A stretch of DNA of 5,241 bases from Gemmatimonadales bacterium UBA2960 (GTDB lineage Bacteria; Gemmatimonadota; Gemmatimonadetes; Longimicrobiales; Gaopeijiaceae). The notes below the pieces were generated by a model, which saw only the letters and a program-made list of their open reading frames with translations, was not told the DNA's origin and made no database searches. Every line of letters starts with the position of its first letter. The stretch's first letter is position 1. Positions 1-5,241 of the stretch are shown piece after piece. The DNA is taken from positions 1-5,241 of the forward strand of contig DEBI01000075.1 of NCBI GenBank assembly GCA_002348465.1. The letters run 5' to 3'. The translations under genes were made by a program, and so were the position numbers.

Positions 1-40
1 GACCGTCGGTTGCCTCTGAGGCCGTGCAACTGGATTACAT

Positions 41-44
41 GGAG
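41..44 (+). promoter_or_regulatory. Shine-Dalgarno sequence of gltA
   Basis: GGAG lies five bases upstream of the ATG at 50, a normal ribosome-binding position. It supports that ATG as the start of citrate synthase. No convincing promoter is visible in the 49 bases before the gene, so transcription probably begins outside the window. Confidence 0.75.
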
Positions 45-49
45 TAGTT

Positions 50-1360
50 ATGACAGAGAACGCGAGTGAGGGTGCGAACACCCTCTCCATCCGCGACAAC
101 CGAACCGGTCGGGACTACGAAGTCGACATTCTTGATGGCGATGTGATTAGAGCTATGGACCTTCGCCAAATTAAGGTCAATGAAGACGACTTTGGGATGA
201 TGACCTACGATCCCGGATACACCAACACTGCTTCGACCCGCAGCACGATCACGTATATTGATGGAGGTAAGGGGATTCTCCGATACCGAGGATATCCCAT
301 CGATCAGTTGGCTGAGCACAGCTCGCATTTGGAAGTCGCCTACCTGCTGCTCAATGGAGAACTCCCGACACGTTCCGAATTCGATGATTTCGTTCACGAA
401 GTAACGTTTCACACGTACGTGCATGAGAACATCAAGGAGCTTTTCTCGGGCTTCAGGTACGATGCACACGCGATGGGTATGGTGATGAGCGGTGTGGCGG
501 CGTTGTCCTCTTTCTATCCAGAGGCGAAGAGCGTCGACGATCCGGAGGCGCGTTCGCAACAGATCATTCGGCTAATCGCGAAGATGCCGACTTTGGCCGC
601 GTACGCGTACCGTCATCATCGGGGACTCCCGTATGTCTATCCGGAGAACGAGCTGGGTTACACGGCGAACTTCCTGAATATGCTCTTTAGCGTTGGGAGT
701 CGGGAGTACAATCCGAACCCGGTTTTGGAGAAAGCCCTAGACATCCTCTTTATTCTGCACGCTGACCACGAGCAGAACTGCTCTGCTACGACTATGCGTG
801 TGATTGGCTCAGCCAATGCAGATCCATACTCAGCCCTAGCCGGAGCCATGGGTGCTCTGTATGGGCCATTGCACGGTGGAGCGAACGAGGCCGTACTTCG
901 GATGCTGACTCGGATCGGGAGTGTGGAAAATATCCCGGCCTTCATGGAGGGTGTGAAGCGACGTGAAGAGCGTCTTATGGGTTTTGGCCATCGCGTCTAT
1001 AAGGCTTACGACCCTAGGGCAAGTATCATCAAGCGAACGGCCGACGAGGTGTTCGAGGTTACTGGGCGGAACCCTCTCTTGGATATCGCGCTGGAACTCG
1101 AAAGGATCGCACTCAACGAAGACTTCTTCGTCGAGCGTAATCTGTATCCGAACGTAGACTTTTATTCCGGCCTCATTTACCAGGCGATGGGTTTTCCTGT
1201 GGAGATGTTTCCAGTTCTCTTCGCGATTCCTCGGACCGTCGGATGGCTCGCTCAGTGGGAAGAGCTACTTAACGATCCCGAGCAGCGTATCGCTAGGCCT
1301 CGACAGGTGTTCGAAGGAGCGAGCGAAAGAGATTTCGTATTGATGGATGACCGAACCTGA
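50..1360 (+). CDS. gltA: Citrate synthase (type II, hexameric-type)
   Basis: This gene encodes citrate synthase, the cytoplasmic enzyme that condenses acetyl-CoA with oxaloacetate to give citrate and CoA at the entry of the TCA cycle. The product is 436 residues, close to the usual length of Gram-negative type II enzymes (about 425-435). The N-terminal beta-rich region carries the family block DPGYTNTASTRSTITYIDG followed by GILRYRGYPI. The central HADHEQNCSATT block precedes the three catalytic residues: His275 in PLHGGANEA, His314 in GFGHRVYKAYDPRA and Asp370 in PNVDFYSG. These correspond to His264, His305 and Asp362 of the E. coli enzyme. The ATG at 50 has a GGAG ribosome binding site, and the residues just after it resemble the family N-terminus. 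The gene appears intact, with no missing key residue. The hairpin at 1396-1426 lies 35 bases after its stop codon and may end its transcript. Whether the enzyme is inhibited by NADH cannot be read from the sequence. Confidence 0.98.
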   Translation: MTENASEGANTLSIRDNRTGRDYEVDILDGDVIRAMDLRQIKVNEDDFGMMTYDPGYTNTASTRSTITYIDGGKGILRYRGYPIDQLAEHSSHLEVAYLLLNGELPTRSEFDDFVHEVTFHTYVHENIKELFSGFRYDAHAMGMVMSGVAALSSFYPEAKSVDDPEARSQQIIRLIAKMPTLAAYAYRHHRGLPYVYPENELGYTANFLNMLFSVGSREYNPNPVLEKALDILFILHADHEQNCSATTMRVIGSANADPYSALAGAMGALYGPLHGGANEAVLRMLTRIGSVENIPAFMEGVKRREERLMGFGHRVYKAYDPRASIIKRTADEVFEVTGRNPLLDIALELERIALNEDFFVERNLYPNVDFYSGLIYQAMGFPVEMFPVLFAIPRTVGWLAQWEELLNDPEQRIARPRQVFEGASERDFVLMDDRT

Positions 1361-1395
1361 TTTAAAGGCAAGCCACAGCGGTTGGATCAGATGAG

Positions 1396-1426
1396 AAGGG
1401 GGTGCCCGTTTGACGGACACCCCCTT
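1396..1426 (+). terminator. Strong hairpin after gltA: probable terminator, or RBS-hiding structure
   Basis: The arms AAGGGGGTG (1396-1404) and CACCCCCTT (1418-1426) are perfectly complementary. Inside them CCGT (1406-1409) pairs with ACGG (1413-1416), leaving one C-A mismatch (1405/1417) and a three-base loop TTG (1410-1412). Thirteen pairs with so small a loop should be very stable. The stem is followed only by TTTCCT, with two of its T's already in or beside the stem, so the U-tract is weak for an intrinsic terminator. Its place 35 bases after the gltA stop fits a terminator. The left arm is also a good Shine-Dalgarno sequence for the TTG in the loop, so it could instead control translation of the hydrolase. 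I favour the terminator reading moderately. Confidence 0.6.
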
Positions 1427-2360
1427 TCCTGTCCACGTCACCCGACTGCAAGACTCAAGGCATTGTTTACAGAATATGAATGATCATCAGTGTATTGATT
1501 TAGAGCACTTGGATTTGGAAGGAGCTATCGCTTGCTACCTCGTGGATGGCCCAGAGCCCGCAATTATTGACCCAGGGCCGGTTACGACGATGGAGAGACT
1601 CGTTGAAGAGTTGGCGGTTCGTGGTGTCGGCTCCTCAGAACTTCGCCATGTCTTTTTGACCCACATTCACCTAGATCATGCCGGGGCTACGGGATCCCTC
1701 CTAGACAATTTTCCTAAGGCGCGCGTGTTCGTGCACGAGGATGGTGCGTCTCATATGGTGGACCCCGAACGCCTCGTGTCGAGTACACGTCGTACGTTTG
1801 GAGATCTGCATGACCAACTGTGGGGCGAAGTGAAACCAGTGGATCCCAACCGAATTGATGTGTGGAGAGAAGATGAGCCACGTTCTGCGGCGGGTTTGAG
1901 ACCGATATCAACACCGGGTCATATTTCTCACCATCTAGCATTCTTGGATGAGAGAGACGGAACCCTGTTTTCCGGGGACTCTATGGGTATCACGTTAGGT
2001 GGTGGCCCTCAGCATCCTCCTACACCACCACCCTCTGTGAATTTGCCGGACTGGTACCGGACGCTAGACGAAATCGGGGGGATCGCACCCGAGCGTTATG
2101 CTGCAACTCATTTTGGGTTTCACGAGGACGTTGAGCATCGTCGCGTCCAGTTGTTTGATCGGCTGAAAGCACTCGAAGCTAGGGTTCGTTCTGCAGTCAG
2201 CGAAGGTCGTGAGGAGGAAGACGCTGCTGCGTTCGAGCGCGAGGTTAGAAGGGAACTGGCTCCGTTTATGGGAGAAGAGAGAGTGGATCGATACTTCGAT
2301 ATGTTTCCGGCCGCGACTGATTGGGCTGGGGTAATGTTCTATATCAAGAGGAATCCCTAG
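1410..2360 (+). CDS. MBL-fold metallo-hydrolase, substrate unknown
   Basis: This is a metallo-beta-lactamase-fold hydrolase of the broad glyoxalase II-like group and probably cytoplasmic, since no signal peptide is visible. The complete di-metal ligand set is present, numbered from the TTG: His85, His87, Asp89 and His90 in THIHLDHAGA, His171 in STPGHISHH, Asp190 in FSGDSMG and His234 in ATHFGFH. The opening strand block (IACYLVDG, then AIIDPGP) is typical of the fold. After about residue 240 the protein ends in a charged helical region rich in Glu and Arg. The start is uncertain. The TTG at 1410 has AGGGGG seven bases upstream but lies in the loop of a stable hairpin. The ATG at 1476 gives a 294-residue protein beginning MNDHQCIDLEHL, closer to how such proteins usually begin, but has no clear ribosome binding site. 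The next gene starts two bases after the stop, suggesting shared expression. The fold and metal site are certain enough; the substrate cannot be assigned, and thioester, lactone or phosphodiester hydrolysis are all possible. Confidence 0.92.
   Translation: MTDTPFPVHVTRLQDSRHCLQNMNDHQCIDLEHLDLEGAIACYLVDGPEPAIIDPGPVTTMERLVEELAVRGVGSSELRHVFLTHIHLDHAGATGSLLDNFPKARVFVHEDGASHMVDPERLVSSTRRTFGDLHDQLWGEVKPVDPNRIDVWREDEPRSAAGLRPISTPGHISHHLAFLDERDGTLFSGDSMGITLGGGPQHPPTPPPSVNLPDWYRTLDEIGGIAPERYAATHFGFHEDVEHRRVQLFDRLKALEARVRSAVSEGREEEDAAAFEREVRRELAPFMGEERVDRYFDMFPAATDWAGVMFYIKRNP
2346..2352 (+). promoter_or_regulatory. Shine-Dalgarno sequence of the M1 peptidase, inside the hydrolase gene
   Basis: AAGAGGA lies in the last codons of the hydrolase gene, ten bases before the ATG at 2363. 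It favours that ATG over the earlier in-frame TTG at 2321 and the later ATG at 2372. Because it is overlapped by the upstream coding region, ribosomes finishing the hydrolase would expose or reuse it, which suggests translational coupling. Confidence 0.65.
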
Positions 2361-2362
2361 AA

Positions 2363-2449
2363 ATGGGACAGATGGATAGAAAACTCGTGACGCTTGTCTT
2401 TACACTAGTGGTTTCGCTCTGGGCAGGATTCGCGGTGGGTGCTGCGGCA
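2363..2449 (+). other. Sec signal peptide of the M1 peptidase
   Basis: The first 29 residues show Arg6-Lys7 as the basic n-region, a hydrophobic core from Leu8 to about Val25 and a small-residue c-region GAAA. Cleavage is predicted by the A-X-A rule after Ala29, leaving Gln30 as the first mature residue. There is no lipobox cysteine, so a lipoprotein is unlikely, and no twin-arginine motif. Confidence 0.85.
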
Positions 2450-4456
2450 CAACAACAGGATGAGGTTGTTGTGCGGGCGATCCCTGCTGCTGTGGGTTAC
2501 TCTCCCGAGTTTGATCGGGCCCTTCAGAGAGGCTGGCGGAGTGAGACAGGGGCGCCTGGACACAGTTACTGGCAAAACTCGACAGGTTACGAGATTGAAG
2601 CTCGTCTTGATCCTGAGACTGCTAAGCTCGAGGGGACCGTTCAGATCCTGTACGCACATGATGCGCCCGCGAATCTGAACTCGGTATTAATACATCTTCA
2701 CCAGAACCTCCACAGGGAGGGCTCTCCACGCTCAAGTGAACAAGAGATCACCGGAGGGGTGACGATTACCAGGCTGGCTGCGGATGGGGAAGAGCTATCC
2801 GAGAGACCTCTAGAAGAGGGGCCTGGGTGGGAGGTCGATGGTACGCTAATGCAGGTTAGGCCCACTATCAGGCTCGAACCCGGAGATACGCTCCAACTAG
2901 ACATAGACTGGGAGATGGTGTTGCCTCAACGGGGTGCGGGTCGCATGGGCCATTCTAACAATGAGGTATACATAGTCGCTTACTGGTTTCCGAAGATGGG
3001 AGTTTTCGATGACCTCAGCGGTTGGGCGGCTCAGCCTTATTTGGGCAACGCTGAGTTTTATGATGACTTCGGTAACTACAAAGTCTCGATCTCGGTTCCC
3101 ACCGGATGGACGGTTATGGCAACCGGCGAACTTCAAAACCCAGAAGAGGTTTTCTCCGCTATAACACTTGATCAGCTTGAAGCTGCGGCTGTGTCGGATA
3201 CGCTCGTGGTGATCGCTGATGCCGCTTCTAGGGGAGCGGGTACAGTAACTGCTGAAGGAACTGACGGTTGGCTCAACTATCATTTTTCAGCCGAGAACGT
3301 GCGCGATTTTGTCTGGACGACGTCAAATGTCCAGCGCTGGGATGCTACGAGTGCAGAGGTCGCGAACCAGATCTGGCCTGATGCTGACGCCGACTCTGAT
3401 GACAGGGAGTCTGATGATCGAGAGAGCGACGGGGCCGAGGATCAGGCCCTACCAATCATTGAGCCTGTTGTCGACGGGACGCGCCGAGTGCTCATCCACT
3501 CATTTTGGCGCGAAGATGTAGCCCCGCTCTGGGCAGAACAGTGGCGGCACGGTCAGCAGGCTATTGAGTTCCACTCCGAATACACAGCCTATTCATACCC
3601 ATGGTCCCACATGACTTCAGTTGAAGGTCGGGACATCATAGAGGGTGGAATGGAGTTCCCCATGATGACAGTAATGGGAGCGTATGAGGGTCAGGAGGCT
3701 AGTGACCTGTACAACGTTACTGCCCACGAGATAGGCCACATGTGGATCCCCATGATCGTAGGGACCGATGAGAAGCGTCACGCGTGGATGGACGAGGGGG
3801 CGACCACTTTCTTGGAGGGCCAGAGCAAGATGGAGCATTGGCCTGGCGTAGATCATCATCGGGTTGGAGCGCGCAGTTACCTTCAGGTTTCTGCGGCGAG
3901 ACAGGAGCAGGCACTCATGCGCCACGGTGACTACTACGAGCCTGGCCCTGGGTATGGGGTCGCATCATACCTAAAGCCAGCAGCACTTATGGTCGCCCTT
4001 CGAGACGTGATGGGTGAAGAAGACTGGCTGACGGCTTATCGGGCATTCATCGCCGAATGGTCTTTCAAAAAGCCAAGCCCGTGGGACTTCTTCAACACTT
4101 TTGAGCGTTTCGCGGAGGATGATCTAGATTGGTTCTGGACGTCATTTTATTACGAGACGTGGGTGATGGATCATGCCGTGGGTCGAGTTGTATCCAAGCC
4201 GACGGGAGGAGCGACCGTGACGATTGAGGATCGGGGTGACGCGATCTTCCCAGCCCGGGTGCGTATACGAACATCCAATGGGATGGACTTCGTGCATGAG
4301 ATACCGGTATACCACTGGCTTGCGGGGAACGACCACTATGAAATCGAAGTAGCGCCGGCGGCTGGATCTGTGATGAGAGTTGAGTTGGATCCGGGTGGCT
4401 ATGCGCCGGATGTGGATCGACAAAACAACTTCTGGCCCAGAGGAAGTGGGGAATAG
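2363..4456 (+). CDS. Secreted M1-family zinc metallopeptidase (aminopeptidase-like)
   Basis: The gene encodes a 697-residue gluzincin of the M1 (aminopeptidase N / leukotriene A4 hydrolase) family, probably acting in the periplasm or outside the cell. Residues 1-29 form a Sec signal peptide. A beta-rich N-terminal domain follows (about 76-330), including YWFPKMGVFDD near 207 and EFYDDFGNY shortly after. The substrate-binding motif appears as GGMEFP (428-433), in place of the classical GAMEN. The zinc site is HEIGH (His455, Glu456, His459), with the third ligand Glu478 in MDEGATTF after the canonical 18-residue spacing. Tyr536 in SYLKPA is the likely transition-state tyrosine. The C-terminal part from about 610 looks like a beta domain. 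The start at 2363 is chosen because it has AAGAGGA upstream and places the signal peptide at the N-terminus. An Asp/Glu-rich stretch at 337-361 is a low-complexity insert. Two bases separate the gene from the hydrolase. All catalytic residues are present, so activity is expected. Family membership is firm, while peptide specificity is not known. Confidence 0.95.
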   Translation: MGQMDRKLVTLVFTLVVSLWAGFAVGAAAQQQDEVVVRAIPAAVGYSPEFDRALQRGWRSETGAPGHSYWQNSTGYEIEARLDPETAKLEGTVQILYAHDAPANLNSVLIHLHQNLHREGSPRSSEQEITGGVTITRLAADGEELSERPLEEGPGWEVDGTLMQVRPTIRLEPGDTLQLDIDWEMVLPQRGAGRMGHSNNEVYIVAYWFPKMGVFDDLSGWAAQPYLGNAEFYDDFGNYKVSISVPTGWTVMATGELQNPEEVFSAITLDQLEAAAVSDTLVVIADAASRGAGTVTAEGTDGWLNYHFSAENVRDFVWTTSNVQRWDATSAEVANQIWPDADADSDDRESDDRESDGAEDQALPIIEPVVDGTRRVLIHSFWREDVAPLWAEQWRHGQQAIEFHSEYTAYSYPWSHMTSVEGRDIIEGGMEFPMMTVMGAYEGQEASDLYNVTAHEIGHMWIPMIVGTDEKRHAWMDEGATTFLEGQSKMEHWPGVDHHRVGARSYLQVSAARQEQALMRHGDYYEPGPGYGVASYLKPAALMVALRDVMGEEDWLTAYRAFIAEWSFKKPSPWDFFNTFERFAEDDLDWFWTSFYYETWVMDHAVGRVVSKPTGGATVTIEDRGDAIFPARVRIRTSNGMDFVHEIPVYHWLAGNDHYEIEVAPAAGSVMRVELDPGGYAPDVDRQNNFWPRGSGE
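3395..3424 (+). repeat. 15-base tandem duplication in the acidic insert of the M1 peptidase
   Basis: Two adjacent 15-base units (3395-3409 and 3410-3424) match at 12 of 15 positions, and both encode Ser-Asp-Asp-Arg-Glu (residues 345-354). The repeat keeps the reading frame and sits in a longer Asp/Glu-rich segment (about 337-361) between the N-terminal beta domain and the catalytic domain. It looks like an expanded surface loop or linker; no known motif is recognised. Confidence 0.7.
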
Positions 4457-4463
4457 GGGCCAG
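4432..4463. terminator. Weak inverted repeat between the convergent genes, possible bidirectional terminator
   Basis: CTGGCCC (4432-4438) is perfectly complementary to GGGCCAG (4457-4463), with an 18-base loop that contains the peptidase stop codon. The seven-pair stem is G+C-rich. On the minus strand it is followed by AAGTTGTTTTG, a modest T-rich stretch; on the plus strand there is no T-tract. As the only hairpin seen at the junction of the two convergent genes, it may help stop transcription from one or both sides, but the long loop makes this tentative. Confidence 0.3.
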
Positions 4464-4464
4464 T

Positions 4465-5241
4465 CTAACCGAAGCTTTTGATCTCCGGAGAACTCTGCCG
4501 TAGAGCGGTAAGGTACTTATGGGGGTTCTCAGGAGCTTCATCCTTTTCGCTCCAACACTCGAGTGGTCCATATAGCGACGTTTGCGAGTGCTCAAGGTCA
4601 GGAGAATCAAGCATCGATGTGTGGTTTGTGTCAGACGCTTGAGGACGGGATTCATCGGCTGTGTTTCTTGCGATTCCTCCGTTTAGTACGCTCACGCCGA
4701 TGTCCTCAGTGTCTTGTGTTCGAAAAAGGTTTCTGCGTCTCACGGGCACACCCGGCACTTTAAGTGCACGTAGTTCGTGTGCAATGATATTGGTGGCACT
4801 CCCGTCGATCTGGAGTTTTCCGCCTACCGTAAGAAACGGCTCCATCCTTATGGCAGCACGGTAACGTTGATAGGTATCAGGTTTCACAATCACATTGATG
4901 GGGCCGTGCTCATCCTCCATCAGGAGAAACACATATCCTTTTGCGGTGCTGGGTCGCTGTCGCGTGGTTACGAGTCCAGAAACGAGCACAGCACTCCCGT
5001 TTCGAAGGTGCTCTAGGCGGTTAGAGGTCACCGTGCCTTCGGGTAGCATATTTCGCAAAAGCGAGAGCGGATGAAGATCCGTAGAGAAGTGGAGCATCCG
5101 GTACTCAGCGATCATCCGGTCGTGTCGGTTGAGTTCTGGGAAGGGCAGGTCGGCGTATGGGTTGTCGAGTGCCAACTCCGTTTGATCGTAAGTTTTTCGG
5201 CCGCTTGCAATTGTCTCATTGTTCTCAGGGCCGAGCCAGAG
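4465..5241 (-). CDS. dnaE2: Error-prone DNA polymerase DnaE2/ImuC, C-terminal fragment (cut by window edge)
   Basis: This is the last 258 codons of an error-prone C-family DNA polymerase, which carries out translesion synthesis in the mutasome with ImuA and ImuB. The reading frame stays open to the window edge, so the gene begins beyond 5241; the internal TTG at 5175 is not its start. Counting from the edge, residues 32-63 match the DnaE2 segment leading to HPLSLLR. Residues 82-119 match the OB-fold core, with SGLVTTRQRPSTAKG followed by the acidic LMEDEHG and NVIVKP, the most diagnostic part. GGKLQIDG (140-147) continues the OB-fold. The RQRP-TAKG block distinguishes DnaE2 from replicative DnaE1. 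The polymerase active site and PHP domain lie outside the window. After about residue 165 a 94-residue tail has no motif I recognise and ends SPEIKSFG instead of the SRxFH-like ending common in the family. Its stop is eight bases from the peptidase stop. Such genes are usually under SOS control, but the promoter is not visible here. Confidence 0.93.
   Translation of the reverse strand, partial: LWLGPENNETIASGRKTYDQTELALDNPYADLPFPELNRHDRMIAEYRMLHFSTDLHPLSLLRNMLPEGTVTSNRLEHLRNGSAVLVSGLVTTRQRPSTAKGYVFLLMEDEHGPINVIVKPDTYQRYRAAIRMEPFLTVGGKLQIDGSATNIIAHELRALKVPGVPVRRRNLFRTQDTEDIGVSVLNGGIARNTADESRPQASDTNHTSMLDSPDLEHSQTSLYGPLECWSEKDEAPENPHKYLTALRQSSPEIKSFG

Noticed and set aside
12..22. Perfect palindrome GCCTC-T-GAGGC upstream of gltA, a possible operator or hairpin
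   Set aside because: The single-base spacer cannot form a hairpin loop, and an 11-base palindrome alone is weak evidence for a protein-binding site.
10..38. Possible sigma-70 promoter: TTGCCT and GATTAC 17 bases apart
   Set aside because: The -10 candidate matches only three of six consensus bases, and the leader to the start codon would be only a few bases long.
35..559. Antisense open frame of 174 codons within gltA
   Set aside because: It lies fully opposite a well-identified gene and its translation resembles no protein family; it is a shadow frame.
2321..2362. Earlier TTG start for the peptidase at 2321
   Set aside because: It would add 14 residues in front of the signal peptide and overlap the hydrolase, and it lacks the well-placed AAGAGGA found before the ATG at 2363.
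4092..4655. Minus-strand open frame of 187 codons spanning the peptidase end and the dnaE2 end, considered as a frameshifted continuation of DnaE2
   Set aside because: Its translation, rich in Arg, Ser, Pro and His, shows no DnaE2-like ending, and the recognised DnaE2 frame already has its own stop at 4465.
4563..5016. Plus-strand open frames of 66-79 codons inside dnaE2
   Set aside because: They lie opposite the conserved OB-fold and tail of DnaE2, overlap one another and show no recognisable domain.

Overview
The window holds four protein-coding genes, packed tightly with almost no intergenic space. Three lie on the plus strand: citrate synthase, an MBL-fold hydrolase and a secreted M1-family zinc peptidase. 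A fourth gene runs convergently on the minus strand and is cut by the right edge of the window. It is the C-terminal part of the error-prone polymerase DnaE2/ImuC. Base composition by eye is a little above half G+C. The M1 peptidase architecture (Sec signal ending AAA-QQ, GGMEFP motif, long N-terminal beta domain) and the DnaE2-type polymerase suggest an environmental Gram-negative-type bacterium, perhaps Gemmatimonadota or a similar lineage. That placement is an impression from sequence style, not a measured one.

Layout. Positions 1-49 are a short leader with a Shine-Dalgarno sequence just before gltA (50-1360). Positions 1361-1409 separate gltA from the hydrolase and contain most of a strong G+C-rich hairpin (1396-1426). 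The three-base loop of that hairpin is exactly the TTG that opens the hydrolase reading frame (1410-2360). The hairpin is either the gltA terminator, in which case the hydrolase probably starts at the ATG at 1476, or a structure hiding the hydrolase ribosome binding site. The peptidase gene (2363-4456) starts two bases after the hydrolase stop, with its ribosome binding site inside the hydrolase gene, so these two are very probably co-transcribed and translationally coupled. The peptidase stop and the dnaE2 stop lie eight bases apart on opposite strands.

Functionally the genes do not form one obvious pathway: central carbon metabolism (gltA), an unassigned metallo-hydrolase, extracytoplasmic peptide degradation, and translesion/mutagenic DNA synthesis. 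The window looks like ordinary chromosomal housekeeping and accessory sequence. I see no mobile element, CRISPR array, RNA gene or clear novel system. The points most worth checking are the hairpin at 1396-1426, the acidic tandem insert in the peptidase, and the unrecognised C-terminal tail of DnaE2.
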